Positions 46,765 through 54,630 of a stretch of DNA of 64,000 nt are shown here, piece after piece. A program made the translations under genes and the position numbers. Every line of letters starts with the position of its first letter. Position 1 is the first letter of the stretch. The notes beneath the pieces are model-generated. The model did not search any database. It was not told where the DNA came from and worked only from the letters and a program-made list of their open reading frames with translations. Source of the DNA: Phycicoccus avicenniae_A (GTDB taxonomy: Bacteria > Actinomycetota > Actinomycetes > Actinomycetales > Dermatophilaceae); contig NZ_JBNVZV010000001.1 in NCBI RefSeq assembly GCF_050496545.1, forward strand, positions 62,001 through 126,000. Reading direction: 5' to 3'.

Positions 46765-47072
46765 CCGGTGACCGTCCTCACGGCGAAGACCGTGGCCACG
46801 GCGGCCACGGCGACGAGGTAGGCGATGACGAGCCGGGTGTCCCCGAGCTTGCACCGCGAGCGCAGCAGGCCGGCCCGCCGGGCGGAGAGGTACCCGGCGG
46901 CTCCCATCCCGGCGAAGACGAGGACGGCGAAGGGCCCGAGGAGCCACCCGAGCAGCGAGACCGTTGCGAGGACGCACAGGCGGAGCGGGTCGCTGACGTC
47001 GAGGGCGCCGTGGCCGGCGACGCCCGCGTGCGGGGTGTCCACCTGCCGCGGGTCGCGCGCGGGGGTGCTCAC
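46761..47072 (-). CDS. Small membrane protein, third gene of the radical SAM operon
   Basis: This 103-residue protein is not recognised. A polar N-terminal 27 residues lead to two close hydrophobic segments (CVLATVSLLGWLLG and PFAVLVFAGMGAAGYLSA). An arginine/cysteine loop (RRAGLLRSRCKLGDTR) and a final hydrophobic segment follow. The GTG start overlaps the radical SAM stop as GTGA, and its stop overlaps the next gene. The tight coupling suggests that it works with the radical SAM protein, perhaps as a membrane partner. Confidence 0.72.
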   Translation of the reverse strand: MSTPARDPRQVDTPHAGVAGHGALDVSDPLRLCVLATVSLLGWLLGPFAVLVFAGMGAAGYLSARRAGLLRSRCKLGDTRLVIAYLVAVAAVATVFAVRTVTG

Positions 47073-48661
47073 CGGGCCACCAGCGGGAGCTCACGGGCCC
47101 CGGTGGCCGTGGACAACCGGCTGCGGGACAACGGTGCCCACGCCTGGACGGCGCAGAAGGGTGCGCACTGGTGGCCGCCGGAGTCCTCGTTGACGGTGGC
47201 GACGTGGACGCAGCACTGCACGAGCCGCTCCTCGATCATCGTGTTCATGTCCATGAACGGCTTGACGGTGACCCGCAGCACCCGCTCCCCGAGCAGCCGC
47301 CGCAGCCGCTCGTGGCGGCCGGGCAGCCGCGACGAGGCCAGCGTGGCCAGCGTGCCGAGCCCGAGGTCGCAGTGGGTGCAGATGTCGCGCCAGATGTCGG
47401 CCATCGACGGGTGCGAGAGCGAGGACTGCTCCGAGAGCAGGTCCAGGAGAGAGGACTTCACGACGCCGCGCAGCTGCTGCGGGATGGTGTCGTCGGCGAT
47501 CCGGTTGGCGAGCAGGTCGGGCTCGAGGTCGAGCCACTGCTTGAGCCGCTCGTGCCCGATCACGGACACGAGCGAGACCCAGCGGCCGGAGTCGTCGCGC
47601 AGGAGGTAGCCCACCGAGCAGCAGTGGGGGTGCGAGCAGGGCAGCGCCGTGAGGTCGCGCCAGGTGACCCGTCCCTGCGTCTGCTCCTCGAGGCGCGCCA
47701 GCACGCCGGTGTGCGTGAGACGGTCCGTCGGGTCGAGCCCGGCGCTGCGCCCGGACCCGAACACCGGCTGGATGCTGACGCCCCCGACGTAGGGGGTGGC
47801 CATCGCCCGGTCGATGACCGCGCCGATCTCGCCGTCGTTGACGCCGAGGGCGGCCGTCATCGTCAGGGTGGTGAAGACCTCGGCCTCCGAGAGCCGCTGC
47901 AGCGCACGGTCCTTGATGCGCCTCAGGTCCGCACCGCGGTGGTGGGCCGAGGCCTGGGCGGACTCGCCGTCGTACTGCAGGTAGACCTCGACCCGCTCGC
48001 GGTGCCGGCGGAGCAGGGCCAGGAGCTCGTCGTCGCTCGCCACGAGCAGGCCGTTGGTGTTGAGGAGCACCCGCACGACCGGCCGGCGCGCGACTTCGTC
48101 GAGCAGCTCGGCCAGGTGCGGGTACAGCGTCGGTTCGCCGCCGCTGAGCATGAGGACGTCGAGCCTGCCGTTCTCGCGCTCGAGGCGGGCGTCCATCGAG
48201 GCCAGCACATCGGCGAGCGGCGCCACGGAGGCCAGCGCCGGGGCGGAGGCCGCGAAACAGGTCGGGCACTTGAGGTTGCAGTGGTCGAGCAGGTCCTCGA
48301 GCAGGATGCAGGTGTGCTGCGTCTGCATCTCGGGGAGCCCGTCGGCGTAGGCGGCCGGGACGGGGGCGAAGTTGCCGGCGACGTCCGGGGCGTGCACCTT
48401 GGTCGGGGCCGTCCACTCCTCGAGGTAGGACAGGATCTGCGGGGACTCGTCGTACATCGTCCGGACGAGACCGTGGCGGGTGCACCCGCGCTCCAGCCAG
48501 ATGCGGCCGTCGCGCTCGACGAGCCAGCCCGAGAGCCGCACGACCTCCTCGAGCGGCCGGTCGGGCGAGTCCTCGTGGCAGAGCGGACAGAACGCGGTGA
48601 CGTAGCGGTGGATGCGGTCGCCGCGCAGCGGCATCCCGCTCCCCCGACCCCCGGTGCTCAC
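47069..48661 (-). CDS. Radical SAM protein of the tetraether-synthase-like (MJ0619/COG1964) family
   Basis: This 530-residue protein has an N-terminal metal ribbon, Cys25-x2-Cys28 and Cys60-x2-His63 (CPLC, then CTRHG). The radical SAM cluster is Cys128-x3-Cys132-x2-Cys135 in LLDHCNLKCPTCFAAS, then MLSGGEPTLYPHL for SAM. Near residue 340 is LPCSHPHCCS. The C-terminus has KPFMDMNTMIEER, CCVH and CAPFC, which would bind further clusters. This is the layout of the archaeal tetraether lipid synthase and its bacterial relatives, which join or modify unactivated lipid carbons. The GTG start overlaps the Lgt-like gene as GTGA. The lipid substrate is inference. Confidence 0.85.
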   Translation of the reverse strand: MSTGGRGSGMPLRGDRIHRYVTAFCPLCHEDSPDRPLEEVVRLSGWLVERDGRIWLERGCTRHGLVRTMYDESPQILSYLEEWTAPTKVHAPDVAGNFAPVPAAYADGLPEMQTQHTCILLEDLLDHCNLKCPTCFAASAPALASVAPLADVLASMDARLERENGRLDVLMLSGGEPTLYPHLAELLDEVARRPVVRVLLNTNGLLVASDDELLALLRRHRERVEVYLQYDGESAQASAHHRGADLRRIKDRALQRLSEAEVFTTLTMTAALGVNDGEIGAVIDRAMATPYVGGVSIQPVFGSGRSAGLDPTDRLTHTGVLARLEEQTQGRVTWRDLTALPCSHPHCCSVGYLLRDDSGRWVSLVSVIGHERLKQWLDLEPDLLANRIADDTIPQQLRGVVKSSLLDLLSEQSSLSHPSMADIWRDICTHCDLGLGTLATLASSRLPGRHERLRRLLGERVLRVTVKPFMDMNTMIEERLVQCCVHVATVNEDSGGHQCAPFCAVQAWAPLSRSRLSTATGARELPLVAR

Positions 48662-49467
48662 GCGACCGTCCCGGCGCCGACCGGCGCGCGCGGCGCGTCC
48701 CGGAACACCCCGGCGTAGTCTCCCCGCCTGGCCCGGACCGCGATCCGCAGCAGCACGAGCGGCACCGTGACGGCGAGGAAGAGCTGCGGGCGGGTCAGCC
48801 CGTGCCACACCACCTCGTTGCCGCGGACCTCCTCGACGAGGAAGCGGAAGGTGCCGTAGGCGGCCACCCACCACACGAACAGCTCACCCGGTGGGGTCGG
48901 GCGGTGCCGCAACCAGGCCCAGACCACCGCGAACACCACGACGTGGAAGGCGATCTCGTAGAGGAACGAGGGGTGAAGCGGCACCCCGGCGGGCGCAGCG
49001 AGCCGCGCTGCGGCGGCGTCGTCGAGACGGATGCCCCAGCCGGCGCCGGTGGGCGTGCCCGGGCGCTCGGTGAGGAGGCACCCGACCCGGCCGACCGCCA
49101 TCCCGAGCGCGATGGCGGGCGCGAAGAGGTCACCGGTGCGCGGGCGGTAGCCGCTCAGCCGCTTGCCGACGTGGACCCCGAGCCAAGCCCCGACGAGGCC
49201 GCCGAGGATGCTGCGGTTGCCGTAGGCCCACTGCTCGGCCAGTGAGGCGTTCTCGCGTAGGTCGACGTGCTGCAGCCACGTGCCGAGGCGCATGAACAGG
49301 GCGCCCCCCACGAGGGCGGCCGTGACGACGACGTAGAGCCGCTCGTCGGTGTGCCCCCGCCGGCGCGCCTCGAGGACGAAGACCACCGCCGCCACGAGCG
49401 CACCGAGGGCGACGAACGCGTCGTGGGTGGGGACCGGCCCCAGCAGCGGCAGCATGCGGCACAGCAT
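48658..49467 (-). CDS. Lgt-like membrane protein with altered active site
   Basis: This 269-residue protein has seven or so membrane segments and the outline of prolipoprotein diacylglyceryl transferase: SILGGLVGAWLG, GMAVGRVGCLL, HPSFLYEIAFH and FRFLVEEVR. Aligned by eye with E. coli Lgt, the His103 position is Leu88 and Asn146 is Cys130. Arg143 (Arg127), Arg239 (Arg208) and Glu243 (Glu212) are kept. Classical lipoprotein lipidation is therefore unlikely; binding of phosphatidylglycerol-type lipid is still plausible. It heads a four-gene operon with the radical SAM protein. A second, normal lgt is expected elsewhere in the genome. Confidence 0.8.
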   Translation of the reverse strand: MLCRMLPLLGPVPTHDAFVALGALVAAVVFVLEARRRGHTDERLYVVVTAALVGGALFMRLGTWLQHVDLRENASLAEQWAYGNRSILGGLVGAWLGVHVGKRLSGYRPRTGDLFAPAIALGMAVGRVGCLLTERPGTPTGAGWGIRLDDAAAARLAAPAGVPLHPSFLYEIAFHVVVFAVVWAWLRHRPTPPGELFVWWVAAYGTFRFLVEEVRGNEVVWHGLTRPQLFLAVTVPLVLLRIAVRARRGDYAGVFRDAPRAPVGAGTVA

Positions 49468-49499
49468 GCCAGCCGCGGGCGCGACCTGCCGGGGGACGG

Positions 49500-49520
49500 G
49501 ACGCGCGCCGGGCGCGCGTC
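49500..49520. repeat. Inverted repeat across the mshC stop codon
   Basis: GACGCGCGCC (49500-49509) and GGCGCGCGTC (49511-49520) form a perfect 10+10 palindrome around one base. It overlaps the mshC stop and lies 33 bases before the Lgt-like start. It could attenuate read-through from mshC into the Lgt/radical SAM operon or be a regulator's site. Confidence 0.55.
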
Positions 49521-50772
49521 AGAGCCGGATGCCGAGGAGTGCGTCGAGGGTGCGGGCGAGCAGGCCGGGGGCGCCGGGGTCCTCGCCCTCGCCGGCCAGG
49601 GTCCGCTCGCACCACGCGTCGACCGCCTCGAGCGCGCGCGGCGTCGACAGGTCGTCGGCGACCGCGGCCCGCACCGCCGCGACGGTGTCGGTGGCGTCGA
49701 CCCCGCCGTTGGTCGACAGGGCGGCACGCCACCGGTCGAGGCGCGTCTGCGCCTGCGCGAGAAGGGAGTCGGTGTACTCCCAGTCCGTGCGGTAGTGCTG
49801 GGCGAGCAGGACGAGGCGGATGGCCATCGGGTCGACGCCGTCGGCACGAAGCCGGGAGACGAGCACGAGGTTGCCCTTGCTCTTGCTCATCTTCTCGCCA
49901 TCGAAGCCGACCATCGCCTGGTGCACGTACAGGCGCGCGAAGACGGGGTCGCCGGTGAGGGCGGTGGCCTGCACGGCGGACATCTCGTGGTGCGGGAAGA
50001 CGAGGTCGGTGCCGCCGCCCTGGACGTCGAACGGGTGGCCGAGGTGGTTCAGGGCGATGGCCGTGCACTCGACGTGCCATCCCGGGCGGCCCGCACCGAG
50101 CAGTGCGTCCTCCCAGGACGGCTCGCCGTCGCGGGCCGCGCGCCAGAGGAGCGGGTCGAGGGGGTCGCGCTTGCCGGCGCGGTCGGGGTCGCCGCCGCGA
50201 TCGGCGAAGACGGCCGACATCTGCTCGCGGGTCCAGTGCGAGACCTCACCGAAGGAAGGTGTCGTGGCGAGGTCGAGGTAGACGTCCGCGCCGTCCCCCT
50301 CCCCCTCCGGGACCGGGACGCGGTACGCCGCACCGCAGTCCACGAGGCCGCGCACGGCCGTGACGATCTCGTCCATCGACTCCACGACACCGCGGAACGC
50401 GTCCGGGGGCAGGACGGCCAGGGCGGTCATGTCCTCGCGGAAGAGGTCGATCTCGGACGTGGCGAGCTCGCGCCAGTCGCGGCCGTCCCGGGCGGCCCGC
50501 TCGAGCAGCGGGTCGTCGACGTCGGTGACGTTCTGCACGTACTCGACCCGGTGGCCGGCGTCGCGCAGCGCGCGCTGGACGAGGTCGAAGGTGACGTAGG
50601 TGGCGGCGTGGCCGAGGTGCGTGGCGTCGTAGGGCGTGATGCCGCAGACGTAGAGGCGGGCGACCTCGCCGGCGTCGACGGGGACGACGGCGTCGCGGCT
50701 GGTGTCGTGGAGCCGGAGCGGCTCACCGTGACCGGGGACGGCAGGGACGAACGGGGTGGGCCACGACTTCAC
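49519..50772 (-). CDS. mshC: Mycothiol ligase MshC
   Basis: This 417-residue enzyme joins cysteine to glucosaminyl-inositol with ATP, the third committed step of mycothiol synthesis. It is a cysteinyl-tRNA synthetase relative without the anticodon domain. The zinc and adenylate sites are seen in YVCGITPYDATHLGHAATYV (HIGH-like). The second ones are in GWHVECTAIALNHLG and GFDGEKMSKSKGNLV (KMSKS). Its length and the GEPLRLHDT start distinguish it from CysS. TAGTCT (50779-50784, minus strand) is six bases before the GTG start. It precedes the Lgt/radical SAM operon on the same strand. Confidence 0.95.
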   Translation of the reverse strand: MKSWPTPFVPAVPGHGEPLRLHDTSRDAVVPVDAGEVARLYVCGITPYDATHLGHAATYVTFDLVQRALRDAGHRVEYVQNVTDVDDPLLERAARDGRDWRELATSEIDLFREDMTALAVLPPDAFRGVVESMDEIVTAVRGLVDCGAAYRVPVPEGEGDGADVYLDLATTPSFGEVSHWTREQMSAVFADRGGDPDRAGKRDPLDPLLWRAARDGEPSWEDALLGAGRPGWHVECTAIALNHLGHPFDVQGGGTDLVFPHHEMSAVQATALTGDPVFARLYVHQAMVGFDGEKMSKSKGNLVLVSRLRADGVDPMAIRLVLLAQHYRTDWEYTDSLLAQAQTRLDRWRAALSTNGGVDATDTVAAVRAAVADDLSTPRALEAVDAWCERTLAGEGEDPGAPGLLARTLDALLGIRL

Positions 50773-50795
50773 CGGGCAAGACTACGGGGCGGCAC

Positions 50796-51596
50796 TCACA
50801 GCGCCGGCCACGGGATGGCGGGCCAGCCGCCGCGCGGTCGAGGGTGCTCCCGGCGGCGCAGCAGCGCGGCCACCCGACGGCCCAGGGCATCGACCTCGTC
50901 CTCGGTGAGCAGCGCCCCGAGCTCGTCGCGCAGGCGGCCCTCGAGGGCGCCGGCGAGGCGCTCGAGCCGGGCGAGGTCGGCCTCCGGGATCGGCTCGCCG
51001 GACCACCCCCAGAGCACCGTCCGCAGCTTCGGCTCGACGCCGAGGCTCACGCCGTGGTCGCAGCCGCGGACGGCGTCGCCGTCGCGCATCAGGTGGCTGC
51101 CCTTGCGGTCGGAGTTGTTGAGCGCGGCGTCGAGGACGGCGACGGTGCGCAGCGCGGGCTCGGCGCAGTGCGCCACCACGACGGCCTCGCCGAGGGGGGT
51201 CTCGCCCTCGAGGACGACGTGCCAGCCGTCGGGCACCTCGTGAGGGGCGACGACGTCGACGAGCGGGTCCTCCTCCCCCGTCGTCGGGCCGACCCACTGC
51301 TGCACCGACCCCGGACCGAGCGGTCCGTCGCGCAGGACCGTGGGCGGCACGACGCCGAAGCCGCCGGCCTCGCTGACCAGCCAGGCGGCCCGCTCGCGCT
51401 CGACGAGCGTGCCGTCCGGGTAGTCCCAGAGACGGCGCTCGGTGGCCTCGGGCTTGTGGATGACGAGGAGCTCGTCGGCCGGGTCGCCGACGAGGCAGAG
51501 CAGCGCACCGTTGCTGGACCCCGAGATGCGCCCCACGGGCGTGAGGTCCCCGCGGGTCAGCAGCTCCTCGAGCTCAGCGCCGGTATCCGTTGGCAC
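50796..51596 (-). CDS. SCO1664 family protein (lipid-kinase-like fold)
   Basis: This 266-residue protein is the SCO1664-type protein that accompanies mshC in many actinobacteria. It has weak resemblance to phosphatidylinositol 3/4-kinases: LVIHKPEATERRLWDYPDG near residue 45, and the catalytic-like LDAALNNSDRKGSHLM followed by GCDHGVSLG. No substrate is known. The GTG start lies 23 bases inside the end of the DUF3090 gene, so translation is coupled. Protein or inositol-containing small molecule phosphorylation is possible given the neighbouring mycothiol gene. Confidence 0.82.
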   Translation of the reverse strand: MPTDTGAELEELLTRGDLTPVGRISGSSNGALLCLVGDPADELLVIHKPEATERRLWDYPDGTLVERERAAWLVSEAGGFGVVPPTVLRDGPLGPGSVQQWVGPTTGEEDPLVDVVAPHEVPDGWHVVLEGETPLGEAVVVAHCAEPALRTVAVLDAALNNSDRKGSHLMRDGDAVRGCDHGVSLGVEPKLRTVLWGWSGEPIPEADLARLERLAGALEGRLRDELGALLTEDEVDALGRRVAALLRRREHPRPRGGWPAIPWPAL

Positions 51597-52083
51597 GCGG
51601 GCAGATGTGGCCGGTGGGGTCGAGCGGCTGGCCGCAGAACGGGCACGCGGGCCGGCCGGCGGAGACGACCTTGCCGCAGCGCCGGGCGAACGCGCGCGCC
51701 GCGGCGGGGTCGAGGACCACGCGCATCGTGAGGAGCGAGGACTCCTCGACCTCCTCGGGGTCCTGGTCGTGGCACTCGATGACGAGGACGAGGCGCTCGG
51801 GGTCCCAGGCCAGGCTCAGGGTGTCGACGCGGAACTCGTCCTCGATCGGGGTGGTGAGCGGGGCGGTGTCGCCGTCCCCCAGCGGCTCGGTGGCGGTGCC
51901 CTCGGCGTGCGCGTCGAGGAGGTCGTTGACGCGGTCGGCGAGCACGCTGACCTGCACCTTCTCGAGCGAGACGGAGACGACCCGGCCGCCGCCGCTGGCC
52001 TGCAGGAAGAACGTGCGGCCGCCGGGCGGGCCCACGGTGCCGGCGACGAAGCGCTCGGGCGGGTCGAAGACGGTGGCTGGCAT
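51574..52083 (-). CDS. DUF3090 family protein
   Basis: This 169-residue protein is the conserved DUF3090 partner of the SCO1664/mshC group. The N-terminus DPPERFVAGTVGPPGGRTFF is characteristic. The C-terminus holds a zinc ribbon (CPFCGQPLDPTGHICPR). ATG 52083 is chosen because TAGGGT (52091-52096, minus strand) is seven bases upstream and a start at 52092 would fall inside it. The TAG of that box is also the cbiO stop. Its function is unknown. Confidence 0.87.
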   Translation of the reverse strand: MPATVFDPPERFVAGTVGPPGGRTFFLQASGGGRVVSVSLEKVQVSVLADRVNDLLDAHAEGTATEPLGDGDTAPLTTPIEDEFRVDTLSLAWDPERLVLVIECHDQDPEEVEESSLLTMRVVLDPAAARAFARRCGKVVSAGRPACPFCGQPLDPTGHICPRANGYRR

Positions 52084-52093
52084 GGAACCCACC

Positions 52094-52825
52094 CTAGATC
52101 GAGAACCCCACGGGCAGCTCCAGGCGGTGGCGGGCCATGAACGCGCTGTCCGAGAGCAGGCCCCGCGTCTCGCCGTCGGCGACCACCGCGCCCTCGGAGA
52201 GGACGACCGAACGGGGGCACAGCTCGACGGCGTAGGGCAGGTCGTGGGTGACCATGAGGATGGTCACGTCGAGGGTGCGGAGGATGTCGGCCAGCTCGCG
52301 GCGCGAGGCCGGGTCGAGGTTCGAGGAGGGCTCGTCGAGGACGAGGATCTCGGGGCGCATCGCGAGCACCGTGGCGATGGCCACGCGCCGCCGTTGCCCG
52401 AAGCTCAGGTGGTGCGGCGCGCGGTCGGCGAGGTCGGCAACGCCCACGGCGTCGAGCGCCTCGACGACCCGGGCGTCGAGCTCCGGGCCGCGCAGGCCGA
52501 GGTTGGCCGGCCCGAAGGCGACGTCGTCGCGGACGGTCGGCATGAAGAGCTGGTCGTCGGGGTCCTGGAAGACGATGCCGACCCGCCGGCGCACCTCGAG
52601 CAGGTTCTCCTCGGAGACCGGCAGGCCGGAGACGGTGACCGAGCCGTGGCCCGGGGTGAGGACCCCGTTGAGGTGCAGGACGAGAGTGGTCTTGCCGGCG
52701 CCGTTCGGGCCGAGCAGCGCCACCCGCTCCCCCGGGTGCACGTGGAGGTCGACGCCGAAGAGCGCCTGGTGGCCGCCGGGGTAGGCGTACGCGACGTCGC
52801 GCAGGTCGAGGACGGGGGTGGTCAC
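52094..52825 (-). CDS. cbiO: Cobalt/nickel ECF importer ATPase
   Basis: This 243-residue ATPase powers the metal importer. Walker A is LLGPNGAGKTTL, the Q-loop is IVFQDPDDQLFMPTV, the signature is HLSFGQRRRVAIATVLA, and Walker B is ILVLDEPSSNLDP. The D and H loops follow (MVTHD). The GTG start overlaps the cbiQ stop as GTGA. It is the last gene of the cbiM-PDGLE-cbiQ-cbiO operon. Metal specificity is not in the ATPase but in CbiM. Confidence 0.93.
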   Translation of the reverse strand: MTTPVLDLRDVAYAYPGGHQALFGVDLHVHPGERVALLGPNGAGKTTLVLHLNGVLTPGHGSVTVSGLPVSEENLLEVRRRVGIVFQDPDDQLFMPTVRDDVAFGPANLGLRGPELDARVVEALDAVGVADLADRAPHHLSFGQRRRVAIATVLAMRPEILVLDEPSSNLDPASRRELADILRTLDVTILMVTHDLPYAVELCPRSVVLSEGAVVADGETRGLLSDSAFMARHRLELPVGFSI

Positions 52826-53586
52826 CCGACCATCCTCGCGCCCACGGAGACGAGGACGGCCACGAGGGCCGGGGCCAGCGCCAGGACCCACTGCCGCGAG
52901 GTGGCGCTCAGCGGTGAGGTCATCGGCATCGAGCCCGTCCAGCCGCGGCTGACCATCGCGAGGTGGACCCGCTCGCCGCGCTCGTAGCTGCGGATGAACA
53001 GGGCCCCGGTGCCGGCCGCGAGCACGGGCCAGGCGCGCACCGACCGGGCGTCGAACCCACGGGATGCGCGAGCCACCTTCATCCGGCGCAGCTGGTCGGC
53101 GACGACGTCGAGGTAGCGCACCATGAACGAGGCGATGAGGACGAGCGGGTCGGGCACCCGGAGGTGCTGGAGCGCCCGCACGAGGTCGCGGGGGCGGGTG
53201 GTGACGGCGAAGGCCACGGCCGTCACGACGCCCGTCGTGCCCTTGAGGAGCAGGGCGATGGCGGCGGTGAGCCCGGTCTGCGACACCGAGACCGGGCCGA
53301 GGCTGACCTGGGGGCCGACCGCGACGAAGGGCAGCACGACGGCGAAGACGGCGAACGGCGTCTCGACCGCCAGCCGCGGGAGGAGGTGCCGGGCCGGTAC
53401 CCGGGTCGCCAGGAGCACGGCGACACCGATGGCGAGCAGCCCGCCGAGGGCGAGGTGGGCCTCGGACGGCACCGAGACCACGGCCAGCACGAACCCGAGG
53501 AGGCCGACGAGCTTGACGTGGGCCGGCAGGTCGTGGAGGACGGTGTGGCCCTCGACGTGCAGGTGGGCCCCGGGGCCCGAGCCCAC
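52822..53586 (-). CDS. cbiQ: Cobalt/nickel ECF importer transmembrane subunit
   Basis: This 254-residue protein is the energy-coupling membrane subunit. It has five or so hydrophobic segments and the conserved cytoplasmic coupling motif MKVARASRGFD at about residues 170-180, preceded by RYLDVVADQLRR. It begins with GTG one base after the PDGLE gene. With CbiO it forms the energy module that drives CbiM. Confidence 0.9.
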   Translation of the reverse strand: MGSGPGAHLHVEGHTVLHDLPAHVKLVGLLGFVLAVVSVPSEAHLALGGLLAIGVAVLLATRVPARHLLPRLAVETPFAVFAVVLPFVAVGPQVSLGPVSVSQTGLTAAIALLLKGTTGVVTAVAFAVTTRPRDLVRALQHLRVPDPLVLIASFMVRYLDVVADQLRRMKVARASRGFDARSVRAWPVLAAGTGALFIRSYERGERVHLAMVSRGWTGSMPMTSPLSATSRQWVLALAPALVAVLVSVGARMVG

Positions 53587-53587
53587 C

Positions 53588-53920
53588 TCAGCCGCGCTCG
53601 GAGGGTCCGCGCCGGCGCACGACCCGCACGAGGCCGAACATCAGCAGACCGACCACGAGCGCCCCGACGATGCCCGCCAGGCCGCCGGAGAGCCGGCCGT
53701 CGGACACGCCCTTGACGGCGTAGTCGGCGAAGGGCGAGCCCGCGGTGGCCGATCCCTGTGCGGCGGTGTCGAAGCCGAGCGAGCCGGCGACGTACTCGAG
53801 GCCGTCGGGGTGGCCGGAGGCGTAGAACGAGACGACCCCGGCGATGACCAGGCAGACGGCCAGGCCGCCGCCGACCAGACGACGGGTGGACACGCGCGGG
53901 CGGTCGGTGGAGGTGCTCAT
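53588..53920 (-). CDS. PDGLE-domain (CbiN-like) accessory subunit
   Basis: This 110-residue protein has an N-terminal and a C-terminal membrane helix with an extracytoplasmic part between. The family motif GHPDGLEYVA at about residues 36-45 identifies it as the PDGLE type that replaces CbiN in many actinobacterial importers. The ATG overlaps the cbiM stop as ATGA. It is needed for metal delivery or stability of the substrate-binding subunit in related systems. Confidence 0.87.
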   Translation of the reverse strand: MSTSTDRPRVSTRRLVGGGLAVCLVIAGVVSFYASGHPDGLEYVAGSLGFDTAAQGSATAGSPFADYAVKGVSDGRLSGGLAGIVGALVVGLLMFGLVRVVRRRGPSERG

Positions 53921-54606
53921 GCGACGGGCTCCGGGGTGCGCAGCTCGAGGGCGGGGAGTCTGCCGCGGGCCGCGTGGACGAGGTCGGGACGGGCCGCGAC
54001 GATGCTCGAGACCGCGAGGAAGGTGATGACCGCCTCGCCGAGGCCGATGAGGACGTGCCAGCCGACCATCGCGGTGACGAGCTGTCCGAGCGGGATGGGG
54101 GCCGCGCCACCGACCGAGTAGAGCCCGACGAACGCGAGCGCCGCGGCGGGGACGCTGACCAGCGCCCCGACACCGGCGGCCACCGGCACGCTGGAGACGC
54201 GACGCGGGAGGACGGCGAGCAGGCCCTTGGCGACGCCGTAGCCGACCCACACGCCGACGACCCCCATGAGGAGGACGTTCGTGCCGAGCGCGGTGACCCC
54301 GCCGTCGGCGAAGAGGAAGGCCTGCACGGCGAGGACGACGGTGAGGCAGAGGGTGGCGGTGGCCGGTCCGACGAGGACGGCCGCCAGGGCCGCCCCGAGC
54401 AGGTGTCCGGAGGTGCCGGCGCCGACCGGGAAGTTGACCATCTGGGCGGCGAAGACGAAGACCGCGACGAGCCCGGCCAGCGGGGCCGTGCGCTCGTCGA
54501 GCTCGCGGCGGGCGGCGCGCACGAGGGAGGCGCCGACGACGCCGGCGGCCACGACGCCGGTGGCGACCGAGGTCGGGGCGTCGAGGAACCCGTCTGGGAC
54601 GTGCAT
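53917..54606 (-). CDS. cbiM: Cobalt/nickel ECF importer substrate-binding subunit
   Basis: This 229-residue membrane protein begins MHVPDGFLD, whose N-terminal amino group and His2 hold the metal in CbiM/NikM proteins. Six hydrophobic segments and NFPVGAGTSGHLLGAALAA with another metal ligand follow. GGAGG lies before the ATG, so this mRNA has a leader. Sequence alone does not separate cobalt from nickel. The Nur-like operator upstream argues for nickel, while KamDE and MetH in the window create a need for cobalt. Confidence 0.92.
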   Translation of the reverse strand: MHVPDGFLDAPTSVATGVVAAGVVGASLVRAARRELDERTAPLAGLVAVFVFAAQMVNFPVGAGTSGHLLGAALAAVLVGPATATLCLTVVLAVQAFLFADGGVTALGTNVLLMGVVGVWVGYGVAKGLLAVLPRRVSSVPVAAGVGALVSVPAAALAFVGLYSVGGAAPIPLGQLVTAMVGWHVLIGLGEAVITFLAVSSIVAARPDLVHAARGRLPALELRTPEPVA

Positions 54607-54630
54607 GGCGGCCTCCGGGGGTCGATGGGC

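Noticed and set aside
49519..50772. Cysteinyl-tRNA synthetase
   Set aside because: The length of 417, lack of the C-terminal tRNA domain, and the SCO1664/DUF3090 company identify MshC.
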